From contig NZ_FOWC01000025.1 in NCBI RefSeq assembly GCF_900115345.1, positions 1 through 64,000 on the forward strand: 64,000 nt of DNA, written 5' to 3'. The position numbers and the translations under genes were made by a program. Each line of letters begins with the position of its first letter. The first letter of the stretch is position 1. The notes below the pieces were generated by a model that was given only the letters and a program-made list of their open reading frames with translations, was not told where the DNA came from and did not search any database. The DNA is from Amycolatopsis rubida (GTDB lineage: Bacteria; Actinomycetota; Actinomycetes; Mycobacteriales; Pseudonocardiaceae). Below, in pieces: positions 33,148-41,491 of the stretch.

Positions 33148-36100
33148 GTGCACCTGAAAAGCCTGACGCTCAAGGGCTTCAAGTCCTTCGCCTCGGCGAC
33201 CACGCTGCGCTTCGAACCCGGCATCACCTGCGTGGTCGGCCCGAACGGCTCCGGAAAGTCGAACGTCCTCGACGCGCTGCGCTGGGTCATGGGCACCCAG
33301 GGCGCGAAAGACCTGCGCGGCGGCAAGATGGAAGACGTCATCTTCGCCGGCACCGCGGGCCGCGCCCCGCTCGGCCGCGCCGAGGTCACGCTCACCATCG
33401 ACAACGCCGACGGCGCGCTGCCGATCGAGTACGCCGAGGTCTCCATCACCCGCCGGATGTTCCGCGACGGCGCGAGCGAGTACGAGATCAACGGCGACCG
33501 CTGCCGGCTGATGGACGTGCAGGAGCTGCTCTCGGACTCCGGCATCGGCCGCGAGATGCACGTCATCGTCGGGCAGGGCCAGCTCTCGGCGATCCTGGAG
33601 TCGAAGCCCGAGGAGCGGCGCGCGTTCATCGAGGAGGCCGCGGGCGTCCTCAAGCACCGCAAGCGCAAAGAGCAGACCCTGCGCAAGCTCACCAACATGC
33701 AGGGCAACCTCGACCGGCTCACCGACCTCACCACCGAGCTGCGCCGCCAGCTGAAACCGCTGGGCAAACAGGCCGAGATCGCCCGCAAGGCCCAGTCGGT
33801 GCAGTCCGACCTGCGCGACGCCCGGCTCCGGTTGTTCGCCGACGACCTGGTCACCCAGCGCGAGTCCATTCAGCGCGACGAGGCCGACGAGCGCACCGCC
33901 CGGCAGCGCCGCGCCGAGGTCGAGCAGGCGCTGGAAATCGTGGCCGCCGAAGAGGCCGAGCTGGAGGCTTCGCTCGCCGAGGACGCGCCGCGGCTGCAGA
34001 TCGCGCAGGAGACCTGGTACAAGCTGTCCGCGCTCACCGAGCGGCTGCGCGGCACCGTGCGGCTGGCGGTCGAACGGCAGCGGCACCTTTCTTCCGACGT
34101 CTCCGCGCCGACCGGCGGTCGTGACCCGGAGGAGCTGCTCGCCGAGGCCGAACAGGCCGCGGAGCGCGAGCAGGAGCTGACCGAAGCCGTCATGGAGGCC
34201 CGCGAACTTCTCGCGGAAACCGTGCTGCGCCGGGAAGATCTCGAACAGCGGGTGCAGGCCGCGGAGCGCGCGCACTGGGCCGCGGTCCGCGCGATCGCCG
34301 ATCGCCGCGAGGGCATGGCGAAGCTGACCGGTCAGGTCGAAGCGTTGCGCAGCAAGAACGGCGCGACCGCGGAGGAGGTCGACCGGCTCACTGTCGGGCT
34401 GCAGGAAGCGGCCGAGCGCGCGGAAATCGCGGTCGAGGAGCTGGAAGAAGCCAAAGCCGTTGGCGGCACGGAAGAATCCGACGACGCCGAGTTGCGGCAG
34501 CGCCACGACCGCGCGGTGGAGGCGAACAACGCCGCCAAGGCCCGCGTCGAAGAGCTGGTGAAGGCCGAGCGCGGTGCCGAGCGCGAGATCGCGTCGGAGA
34601 AGGCCCGGGTCGAGGCGTTGTCGATGGGGCTCAAGCGCAAGGACGGAGCGGGCGCGCTGCTCGGTGCGTCCGCGGAATTGCCGGGCCTGCTCGGTTCGGT
34701 CGCCGCGTTGCTGACCGTGCAACCGGGCCACGAGGTCGCGCTGGCCGCCGCGCTCGGACCGGTGGCCGACGCGGTCGCGGTGTCCGGCGGCGAGAACGCG
34801 CTGTCCGCGCTGAAGTACTTGAAGGACACCGATTCCGGCCGCGCCGGGATCGTTCCGGTCGGCGCCGGGTCCACTGTGGACACCAGCTCGTGGCCTGCGC
34901 TGCCCGAGGGCGCCCGCTGGGCCCGCGAGGTCGTCAGCGCGCCGGAGCAGCTGCGGCCCGCGGTCGAGAAGGCGCTGGACCGGCTCGCGCTGGTGCCGGA
35001 CCTGGAAGGCGCACGTCGGCTCGTGGCCCAGCACCCGCAGGTGCGCGCGGTCACCGCCGAGGGCGATGTCTTCGGGGCCAACTGGATCGCGGGCGGTTCC
35101 GCCGCCCGCGAGAGCGTGATCGAGGTCCAGGCGGCGGTCGACGAGGCGCAGGAACGCTTGCGCACGGCCGAACGCGCGCTGGAGCAATACTCCGCCGAGC
35201 TGGAAGGCGCGCGCGCCGAGCAGCAGTCCCGGCGCGAAGAGGTCGGGCAGGCGAAGGACGCGCTCGGCGACGCCAAGGTGCGCAAGGCCCGTTCCTCCGA
35301 GCGGCTCAACCGGTTGCAGCAGGCGGCGCGGTCGGCGCAGGCCGAGGTCGAACGGCTGACCCAGCAGCGCGCGAAAGTCGAGCAAAGCCGCGAGCAGGCG
35401 CTGGAACAGCTGGCAGAGCTGGAAGAACGGCTCGCCGCGGTCGCCGAGCAGCCGGTCGAGGACGACCCGGACACCGCTGAGCGCGACGAAGCCGCCGAGC
35501 AGCTTGCCGTGGTACGGCAGGAAGAAGTCGAAGCGCGGCTCGCGCAGCGCACTGCCGAGGAACGCGCGCGCAGCATCGCGGGACGAGCGGAATCGTTGCG
35601 CCGCGCGGCCTACGCCGAGCAGCAGGCGCGCGAGCGCGCGGCCAAGGCCCGGGAAGCGCGAGAGCGTGGCGCGGAAATCGCGAACGCGGTCGTCAACGCC
35701 GGTGAATTCGCGCTGGAGCGGATCGAGCTGTCGGTGCAGCGCGCGGCCGCCGAGCGCGACGAAGCCCAGGCGCAGCGCCAAACCCGCGAAGCCGCGCTCA
35801 CCGCGGTGCGCGCGAAGGTGCGCGAGCTGTCCGGCGAACTGGAGAAGCTGACCGACGCCGTGCACCGCGACGAGGTGCTGCGCGCCGAGCAGAAGCTGCG
35901 GCTGGAAACGCTGGAAGCCAAGATCGCCGAGGACTTCGGCATCGGGCTGGCGGACCTGGTCGAGGAGTACGGCCCGAACGTGCCGGTGCCGCCGAGCGCG
36001 GGCGAGATGGCCGAGTACGAGGCGGCCAAGGAACGCGGCGAGGACGTCACCCAGCCGCCGCCGATGCCCTACGACCGCGAAACCCAGGCCCGCCGCGCCA

Positions 36101-36750
36101 AGCGCGCGGAGAAGGACCTGACCCTGCTGGGCAAGGTGAACCCGCTGGCGCTGGAGGAATTCGCGGCGCTGGAGGAGCGGTACAAGTTCCTCTCCACCCA
36201 GCTGGAAGACCTCAAGGACACCCGCAAGGACCTTGAGGCGGTCATCAAGCAGGTCGACGAGAAGATCCTGGAGGTCTTCACCTCGGCCTACTACGACGTC
36301 GCGCGCGAGTTCGAAACGGTGTTCAGCGTGCTGTTCCCCGGCGGCGAGGGCCGGATGGTGCTCACCGAGCCGAACGACCTGCTCGCCACCGGCGTCGACG
36401 TCGAGGCGCGCCCGCCGGGCAAGAAGGTCAAGCGGCTTTCGCTGCTGTCCGGCGGCGAGAAGTCGCTGGTGGCGGTCGGCATGCTGGTGGCGATCTTCCG
36501 TGCCCGCCCATCGCCGTTCTACGTGATGGACGAGGTCGAGGCGGCGCTGGACGACACCAACATGCGCCGGCTGATCGGCCTCCTGGAGCAGCTGCGCGAT
36601 TCGTCGCAGCTGATCATCATCACGCACCAGAAGCCGACGATGGAGATCGCCGACGCGCTGTACGGCGTGAGCATGCAGGGCGACGGCATCACCAAGGTGA
36701 TCTCGCAGCGGCTGCGCACCGCGGAAGAGGAACCCGTCCCGGCTTCCTAG
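33148..36750 (+). CDS. smc: Chromosome segregation protein SMC
   Basis: This 1200-residue condensin ATPase has Walker A GPNGSGKSN (31-39) at the N-terminus. Two long coiled-coil arms flank a hinge at about 500-660 (start near LPGLLGSVAAL). The C-terminal half-site has signature LSGGEKSLVA (from L1100) and Walker B FYVMDEVEAALDD. It compacts and separates chromosomes together with ScpA/ScpB, which are not in this window. GTG 33148 gives MHLKSLTLKGFKSFA, the family start, and AGGGG lies 10 bases upstream. A GTG at 33124 would add eight residues. Here smc is followed by secreted-protein genes instead of ftsY directly. Confidence 0.96.
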   Translation: MHLKSLTLKGFKSFASATTLRFEPGITCVVGPNGSGKSNVLDALRWVMGTQGAKDLRGGKMEDVIFAGTAGRAPLGRAEVTLTIDNADGALPIEYAEVSITRRMFRDGASEYEINGDRCRLMDVQELLSDSGIGREMHVIVGQGQLSAILESKPEERRAFIEEAAGVLKHRKRKEQTLRKLTNMQGNLDRLTDLTTELRRQLKPLGKQAEIARKAQSVQSDLRDARLRLFADDLVTQRESIQRDEADERTARQRRAEVEQALEIVAAEEAELEASLAEDAPRLQIAQETWYKLSALTERLRGTVRLAVERQRHLSSDVSAPTGGRDPEELLAEAEQAAEREQELTEAVMEARELLAETVLRREDLEQRVQAAERAHWAAVRAIADRREGMAKLTGQVEALRSKNGATAEEVDRLTVGLQEAAERAEIAVEELEEAKAVGGTEESDDAELRQRHDRAVEANNAAKARVEELVKAERGAEREIASEKARVEALSMGLKRKDGAGALLGASAELPGLLGSVAALLTVQPGHEVALAAALGPVADAVAVSGGENALSALKYLKDTDSGRAGIVPVGAGSTVDTSSWPALPEGARWAREVVSAPEQLRPAVEKALDRLALVPDLEGARRLVAQHPQVRAVTAEGDVFGANWIAGGSAARESVIEVQAAVDEAQERLRTAERALEQYSAELEGARAEQQSRREEVGQAKDALGDAKVRKARSSERLNRLQQAARSAQAEVERLTQQRAKVEQSREQALEQLAELEERLAAVAEQPVEDDPDTAERDEAAEQLAVVRQEEVEARLAQRTAEERARSIAGRAESLRRAAYAEQQARERAAKAREARERGAEIANAVVNAGEFALERIELSVQRAAAERDEAQAQRQTREAALTAVRAKVRELSGELEKLTDAVHRDEVLRAEQKLRLETLEAKIAEDFGIGLADLVEEYGPNVPVPPSAGEMAEYEAAKERGEDVTQPPPMPYDRETQARRAKRAEKDLTLLGKVNPLALEEFAALEERYKFLSTQLEDLKDTRKDLEAVIKQVDEKILEVFTSAYYDVAREFETVFSVLFPGGEGRMVLTEPNDLLATGVDVEARPPGKKVKRLSLLSGGEKSLVAVGMLVAIFRARPSPFYVMDEVEAALDDTNMRRLIGLLEQLRDSSQLIIITHQKPTMEIADALYGVSMQGDGITKVISQRLRTAEEEPVPAS

Positions 36751-36886
36751 GCGGGTTGCGCGGGATCCGGCGATCCTGCCCGAACGGGCAGGCCTGCCCG
36801 GACCGCCGTCCGACCGGCCAACTGCCGCCGGTGCCGCGCGTCTTCAGGGGTGTTGGAAGGCAACACATCCTGGAGGGAATTCGACA

Positions 36887-37435
36887 ATGCGCACCATCGT
36901 GGCCCGCACGCTGATTTCCGGTTCGCTGCTCGGCGCCGCCCTCGCGGTCGCCGCGTGCGGCGGCGGCTCGCAGACCGGGCAGGCCGCGGCCGCGCCGAGT
37001 GCGCTCTCGGCCGCGCCGACCGCTTCTTCCGTGGCCGCACCGAGTTCTTCCGCCACACCTGTGCCGTCCACGCAGGCGCAGGCGCCGACGCACGCGAGCA
37101 AGCCCAAGCCACACCCGACCCCGGCCAAGGAACAGCCCGGCGACCGCCTGCCGGGCAAAGGCGAACTCGGCAACGGCGCCGACTGCGGTCCGATCGACGG
37201 CCCCGGCGGCAAGGTCGACGTGGTGACCGAGGCGACGCCGGCCGGCACTGTGGGCTGTACCGAGGCGATCGACGTGATGTCCGGCTACCTGGCCCAGGCG
37301 CCGACCAAGGCGCAGGGCACCGGGCGTTTCCTCGACGTCGACGGCTGGAACTGCGGATACGACGGCGGAAACGGCGGCAGCAAGCAGATTTTCTGCGGCA
37401 GCAAGGGTCTTTCGTTCCACGGCAAGGCCGGCTGA
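36887..37435 (+). CDS. Small cysteine-containing lipoprotein A
   Basis: This 182-residue protein has a signal peptide with lipobox AVAAC (Cys24 lipidated), then a Ser/Thr/Pro/Ala-rich linker (about 30-85). A compact C-terminal domain (about 97-182) has four cysteines, in the contexts DCGPID, GCTEAID, WNCGYD and FCGSKG. The same domain recurs in the lipoprotein at 38062, so the two are paralogues. The shared core GPID-G-K and TPAG--GCTEAIDV with LD-D-GW-C suggests two disulfides. GGAGGG precedes the ATG. Function unknown; an outer cell-surface binding role is a guess. Confidence 0.75.
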   Translation: MRTIVARTLISGSLLGAALAVAACGGGSQTGQAAAAPSALSAAPTASSVAAPSSSATPVPSTQAQAPTHASKPKPHPTPAKEQPGDRLPGKGELGNGADCGPIDGPGGKVDVVTEATPAGTVGCTEAIDVMSGYLAQAPTKAQGTGRFLDVDGWNCGYDGGNGGSKQIFCGSKGLSFHGKAG

Positions 37436-37596
37436 GCGCGGTCCGTTTCTCTCCGACCCCGGGTACGAACGGGTAGAAGCGGGCACCACGGCTGTCCGCT
37501 CGCGGTCTGGCGCTGGCACGGTCGATCTCGTCCGGCGGCGCGATTTCGCCGGGCGCACCTTCAAGGCAGCACTGGGAGAAAGGTTCCACAGCCATC

Positions 37597-37938
37597 ATGC
37601 CTTCACTCGTCAAGAGACTCGCGATCGGCGGCGCCGCGGCGCTTGCGCTGGCCGTCACTGTTCCGGCCGGTCAGGCGTTCGCCATCGACCGGGTCGCCTG
37701 CAACGGGCGCACCGACTTCGTCCAGCTGCGCCTCGCGGGCGGAAACCCGTGGGACGGCAGCGATGTCGCCTGCTTCGCCAACGGTGGCGCGACGTACGTC
37801 GATCTGGGCGGCGTCGCCCGGGTCGACTCCGGCAACAACTCGGTCACCCTGTACTGGGACGGCGGCCGGACCGACCTCGGCCACTGGCAGGGCGCCGATC
37901 TGAACTTCGTGCACGTGCGGCAGGTCGTCATCCACTGA
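37597..37938 (+). CDS. Small secreted protein, beta-gamma-crystallin-like
   Basis: This 113-residue protein has a signal peptide (about 1-29, AGQAFA before the cut). The mature part of about 84 residues carries two cysteines (VACNGRTD and VACFANGG) and alternating hydrophobic and glycine residues. Segments such as CFANGGATYVDLGGVARV and NNSVTLYWDGGR recall the crystallin / Streptomyces killer-toxin-like beta sandwich. I make this call only by pattern. It lies between the two paralogous lipoprotein genes, and its gene is followed by a strong hairpin terminator. Confidence 0.6.
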   Translation: MPSLVKRLAIGGAAALALAVTVPAGQAFAIDRVACNGRTDFVQLRLAGGNPWDGSDVACFANGGATYVDLGGVARVDSGNNSVTLYWDGGRTDLGHWQGADLNFVHVRQVVIH

Positions 37939-37953
37939 CGCATTCCCGTCGCC

Positions 37954-37981
37954 GGCCCGGTTTCCCGCGGGAAACCGGGCC
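37954..37981. terminator. 28-bp perfect palindrome acting as terminator
   Basis: GGCCCGGTTTCCCG and CGGGAAACCGGGCC are exact complements with no spacer. It lies 15 bases after the stop of the secreted protein gene and is followed by GTTT. The sequence is unrelated to the two repeat families, so it is an ordinary intrinsic-type hairpin. Confidence 0.75.
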
Positions 37982-38061
37982 GTTTCGCGGTCACGCTGCC
38001 GTCGCGGGTGTCGCCGATTAGGGTGATCTCGGACGATCGGCGGCCGCGTCAGGGGAGGACC

Positions 38062-38532
38062 TTGTTCATACGCAAGATGATTGGCGCAGCGTCGATTCTC
38101 TCGTTGGGCGTGCTGGTCTCGGCTTGCGACGGGAGCACCGACACCGCCGCGGTCTCGTCCGCGCCGTCGGTCGCGCTCACTGTCACGTCCGCGCCGCCGA
38201 GCGTCCCGGGCAAGACGTCCAGCCCCGGCAAGTCCGCGAGCAGCGGCCCGGGCGACGGCGAAACGACCGGCCCGCCGGTCGGCTGCGGCCCGATCGACGC
38301 GCCGAACGGCAAGGTCGGCCTGATCGCCACCGAAACCCCAGCGGGCCGTCCTGGCTGCACCGAAGCGATCGACGTGATCACCCAGTACTTCCAGGACGCG
38401 CCGAAGAAGGCCGAGGGCACCGCACACGTGCTGAACGTGAGCGGCTGGCGGTGCATGGCCGACACCGGCGCGCAGGGCAGCGGCCGGGTCGGCTGCGACA
38501 AAGGCGGCCTGGTCTTCTACACCCAGCCATGA
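38062..38532 (+). CDS. Small cysteine-containing lipoprotein B, paralogue of lipoprotein A
   Basis: This 156-residue lipoprotein has a signal peptide FIRKMIGAASILSLGVLVSAC with lipobox VSAC, a Ser/Pro-rich linker (about 25-75) and a C-terminal four-cysteine domain. The domain shares CGPID, GK, ETPAG, GCTEAIDV and GW-C with the protein encoded at 36887. I prefer TTG 38062 because it keeps the basic residues a signal peptide needs; AGGGGAGG lies only 3 bases before it. ATG 38077 is the alternative. The two paralogues flank the crystallin-like gene on the same strand and may act together. Confidence 0.7.
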   Translation: MFIRKMIGAASILSLGVLVSACDGSTDTAAVSSAPSVALTVTSAPPSVPGKTSSPGKSASSGPGDGETTGPPVGCGPIDAPNGKVGLIATETPAGRPGCTEAIDVITQYFQDAPKKAEGTAHVLNVSGWRCMADTGAQGSGRVGCDKGGLVFYTQP

Positions 38533-38537
38533 CGACG

Positions 38538-38552
38538 TCGTGAGTGGCGATC
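38538..38552 (+). repeat. Half copy of the second palindrome family
   Basis: TCGTGAGTGGCGATC matches the left arm of the perfect palindrome at 49459 base for base, but no matching right arm follows. It lies in the 29-base gap between convergent genes. It looks like a decayed or truncated repeat copy. Confidence 0.6.
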
Positions 38553-38561
38553 GACCTCCCT

Positions 38562-40127
38562 CTACGCCACCCCTTCCGCCGCTTCCTCAAGCTTCGCCAC
38601 ATTCGGGTCCGCGCCGCGCCGCCGCAGCGACAGCAGCCCGCCGACGATCAGCGTGATCAGCACCCCGGCGAAGGTGTACCAATACGTCGCCAGCGGCACG
38701 AGCGTCTTCGTCGCCGCGCCGAACTGGATGTGCACCTCGGTGGTCGCCTTGTCGAATTTCACGAACAGGATCAGGAACGCCATCCCGACCACCGAGCAGC
38801 CGAACGCGATCACCGCGTCGGACTGGCGGGCCTTGCGCACCAGCAGGCCGAGGAAGAACGACCCGAGCAGCGCGCCGTAGGTGTAGCCGACGATCCCGAG
38901 TCCCTGCTGGATCACCGGGTCCTTCGAGTTGGTGAACATCGAGGCGAACACCGCGAACACGGCCGCCCAGATGAGTGTCCACATGCGACCGTGCCGGAGC
39001 AGCTTGGCGTCCTCGACCGACTTGTGCGTGAACCGCTGGTAGAGATCGGCGATCGTGGAGGTGGACAGCGCGTTGAGCGCGGACGCGAGCGCGCCCATGG
39101 TCGAGGCGAGGATGCCGGCGATCAAGAGCCCGGCGAGGCCGACCGGCAGGTCGTTGACGATGAAGTTGGAGAACACGTCGTCGCCGGACATCTTCCCGGC
39201 CGCGACCGCGGTGGCCGTGGTGCCGGTCTTGCCGCCGGTGTAGACCCACAGCATCGCGCCGACGAGCAGGAACAGCGCGAACTGGACGAACACCACGATG
39301 GACGAGCCGATCAGCGCGCGCTGGCCGTCGCGCAGGTTCCGGCAGGACAGCAGCCGTCCGACGATCAGCTGGTCCGCGCCGTGCGAAGCCATCGACAGGA
39401 ACGCGCCGCCGACCACCGCGCAGAGGAACGCGTACGGGTTGGTGAGCAGGTTCGACGCGAAGTCGGTGAGCTGGAACCGGCCCTGGCTCGAAGCGATCTG
39501 CGTCCAGCCGGAGGGCAGCTTCGTGGACAGGAAGATCACCGCGCCGATCGCGCCGAGGATGTAGAGCGACCATTGGATGACGTCGACCCAGATCACCGAC
39601 TTGATGCCGCCGACGAACGCGTAGATCACGGTGAGCGCGGTCAGCAGCACGACGATGTGCCAGTACTCGGTGTGGATGCCGTAGTGGCTGAGGATCGCCT
39701 TGATCGGGATCGCCCCGGCGAACAGCCGCAGCCCCTCGGCGAGCAGTCGCGTCACCACGAAGGTGACCGACGCGGTGCCCTGCAGCCCGCGGCCGAAGCG
39801 GCGGCCGAGGAATTCGTACGCGCTCACGTAATTGCCGCGGAAGTAACGCGGCAGCAGCACGAACGCGGCGATCACGCGGCCGATGATGTAGCCGAAAGCC
39901 ACTTCCAGGAACAGGAAGGCGCTGCCGAACACGAGCCCGGGCGTGGAGATCACGGTGAGCGTGGACGTCTCGGTGGCCACCACCGAGAGCGTGACCGCCC
40001 ACCACGGCATGCTGCGTTCGCCGACGAAGTAGTCGTTCGCGGACTTCTGTCTGCGGCCGACCAGCACGCCGATGACCGGCATCGCCGCGAGGTACACGAT
40101 GACGATCACCAGATCGACTGGATTCAT
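38562..40127 (-). CDS. Sodium:solute symporter (SSS family)
   Basis: This 521-residue membrane protein has about thirteen hydrophobic helices. The opening resembles SSS sugar and sialic-acid carriers: YFVGERSMPWWAVTLSVVATETSTLT (about 33-58), where the Ser/Thr residues help bind sodium, then the GGIKSVIWVDVIQ segment near 174. It imports an unknown solute with Na+. It follows anmK by 9 bases in the same operon, so an amino sugar from cell wall, such as anhydro-N-acetylmuramic acid, is a reasonable guess. AGGAGA precedes the ATG. Confidence 0.88.
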   Translation of the reverse strand: MNPVDLVIVIVYLAAMPVIGVLVGRRQKSANDYFVGERSMPWWAVTLSVVATETSTLTVISTPGLVFGSAFLFLEVAFGYIIGRVIAAFVLLPRYFRGNYVSAYEFLGRRFGRGLQGTASVTFVVTRLLAEGLRLFAGAIPIKAILSHYGIHTEYWHIVVLLTALTVIYAFVGGIKSVIWVDVIQWSLYILGAIGAVIFLSTKLPSGWTQIASSQGRFQLTDFASNLLTNPYAFLCAVVGGAFLSMASHGADQLIVGRLLSCRNLRDGQRALIGSSIVVFVQFALFLLVGAMLWVYTGGKTGTTATAVAAGKMSGDDVFSNFIVNDLPVGLAGLLIAGILASTMGALASALNALSTSTIADLYQRFTHKSVEDAKLLRHGRMWTLIWAAVFAVFASMFTNSKDPVIQQGLGIVGYTYGALLGSFFLGLLVRKARQSDAVIAFGCSVVGMAFLILFVKFDKATTEVHIQFGAATKTLVPLATYWYTFAGVLITLIVGGLLSLRRRGADPNVAKLEEAAEGVA

Positions 40128-40136
40128 GGGGTTCTC

Positions 40137-41351
40137 CTACCGTGATTGCCCGGATTCCGCGACCCGGAGCCGGGTCGCGGCGCCCCCCAGCGGGGCGGGG
40201 AGATTCAGGGGAGCCGCACCCGGCGTCAGCGCGCCGAGCAGGCGGGGACCGCTCGCGCCGGTGGCCGAGGGCAGCGTCGCCGGGACGCCGCACCAGCTCA
40301 GCCAGCCGAGCAGAGCGGTCAGATAAGCCTCTTTGCCGGAGCCGGGAAGGCCGAGGTCGTCGCTGGTGCGGAGCGCGCCGCCGGGCAGAAGCCGGGCGAG
40401 CGCGGCCATCGTGGCGGGGTTCGCGCCGCCGCCGCCGGACGCGACGACGGTCGCCACGCCGTGCCGCCGGCATTCGGCGGCGACCGTCGCGGCGGTCAGT
40501 TCGGTGAGCGTGGCCAGCAGATCCTCCGGGGACAACGGCGGCAGCCCGGACAGGGCTGAGTCAAGGTATCCGCCGTGGAAGTGCTCCTTGCCAGTGGATT
40601 TCGGGGGAGCGGCAGCGAAATAGGGGTCGGCGAGCAGCCGGTCGAGCAGGTCTTCGCGGACCGAACCGGCGAGCGCGAGCCGTCCGTCGACGTCGGCGGA
40701 CAGCTTGCCGTCGCTGACGTGGGCGGCGGCGAGATCGAGCAGCGCGTTGGCCGGACCGGTGTCGTAGGCGAGCACGTTGCCGGACTGCGTGACCACGGTG
40801 ATGTTCGCGATACCGCCGAGGTTGAGCGCGGCCACCGGACGTCCGGTCTCCTCGGCGAGGCCGCGCAACCACATCGCGTCGAGCGTGCTGGCCAGCGGCG
40901 CGCCCTGGCCGCCCGCGGTGATGTCGCGGATGCGGAGGTCGGCGATCACCGGCACTCCGGTGCGCTCGGCGATCCACGCCGGCTGGCCGAGCTGGAGCGT
41001 GCCGAGCGCGACGCCGTTTTCGACCCAGTGGTAGACGGTCTGGCCGAGCGAGGCGATCACGTCCACCGGCCCGTACGCGGCGATCCCGAGCGCGGCCGCG
41101 TCCGCGAAGGACTGGCCGACCCGGGTGTCGAGGACGGTCAGCTGCCGCGCGCTGCTCGGCCGCGGCGGGAGGGCGTCGAGGAGGTCCGCGCGGAGGCCGG
41201 CGGGATAGGGCACGTCGAGCTCGCCGAGCGGGGTGAGGACGACGGTCCCGGCGTCCTCGCGGATTTCGGCGACCGCGACGTCGATCCCGTCCACGGACGT
41301 GCCCGACAGCAGCCCGAGGACGCGGAAACAGTGGCCGGCGGGGGTGGTCAT
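40137..41351 (-). CDS. anmK: Anhydro-N-acetylmuramic acid kinase
   Basis: This 404-residue sugar kinase converts 1,6-anhydro-N-acetylmuramic acid and ATP to N-acetylmuramic acid 6-phosphate in cell-wall recycling. Family motifs are clear: GLLSGTSVDGIDVA near 14-27, the catalytic-aspartate segment near 167 (ITAGGQGAPLASTLD), ALNLGGIANITV near 190, DTGPANALLD near 212, and the sugar-site GGGGANPA near 325. ATG 41351 has no strong ribosome-binding site and a DasR-like element begins 7 bases upstream. It is cotranscribed with the SSS carrier. No murQ etherase gene is present nearby. Confidence 0.93.
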   Translation of the reverse strand: MTTPAGHCFRVLGLLSGTSVDGIDVAVAEIREDAGTVVLTPLGELDVPYPAGLRADLLDALPPRPSSARQLTVLDTRVGQSFADAAALGIAAYGPVDVIASLGQTVYHWVENGVALGTLQLGQPAWIAERTGVPVIADLRIRDITAGGQGAPLASTLDAMWLRGLAEETGRPVAALNLGGIANITVVTQSGNVLAYDTGPANALLDLAAAHVSDGKLSADVDGRLALAGSVREDLLDRLLADPYFAAAPPKSTGKEHFHGGYLDSALSGLPPLSPEDLLATLTELTAATVAAECRRHGVATVVASGGGGANPATMAALARLLPGGALRTSDDLGLPGSGKEAYLTALLGWLSWCGVPATLPSATGASGPRLLGALTPGAAPLNLPAPLGGAATRLRVAESGQSR

Positions 41352-41357
41352 CCGATG

Positions 41358-41369
41358 TGGTCTAGTCAA
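41358..41369. promoter_or_regulatory. DasR-like site before anmK
   Basis: TGGTCTAGTCAA matches the core of the known DasR responsive element, TGGTCTAGACCA, at 10 of 12 positions. DasR is the N-acetylglucosamine-responsive GntR regulator of actinomycetes. The position, between the start of anmK and its likely promoter, and the amino-sugar function of the operon fit. No dasR gene is in the window. Confidence 0.5.
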
Positions 41370-41491
41370 CAGCGAAGGGGTGGCGCAAGACGCTTCGTGG
41401 AGTCTTGGCCGAATCGGAACCGTTCGCGTTACTCGTTGGCCTCGCGGTGGGGTGTCCCGTGGCTTGTGCACGCGGATGACAGGATGGTGGC

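Noticed and set aside
32908..36627. Open frame of 1239 codons antisense to smc
   Set aside because: The product is low-complexity Leu/Arg/Gln, and the plus strand has complete SMC motifs.
38544..40145. Open frame of 533 codons antisense to the sodium symporter
   Set aside because: It is Arg/Asp/His-rich without hydrophobic helices; the symporter on the other strand has clear family motifs.
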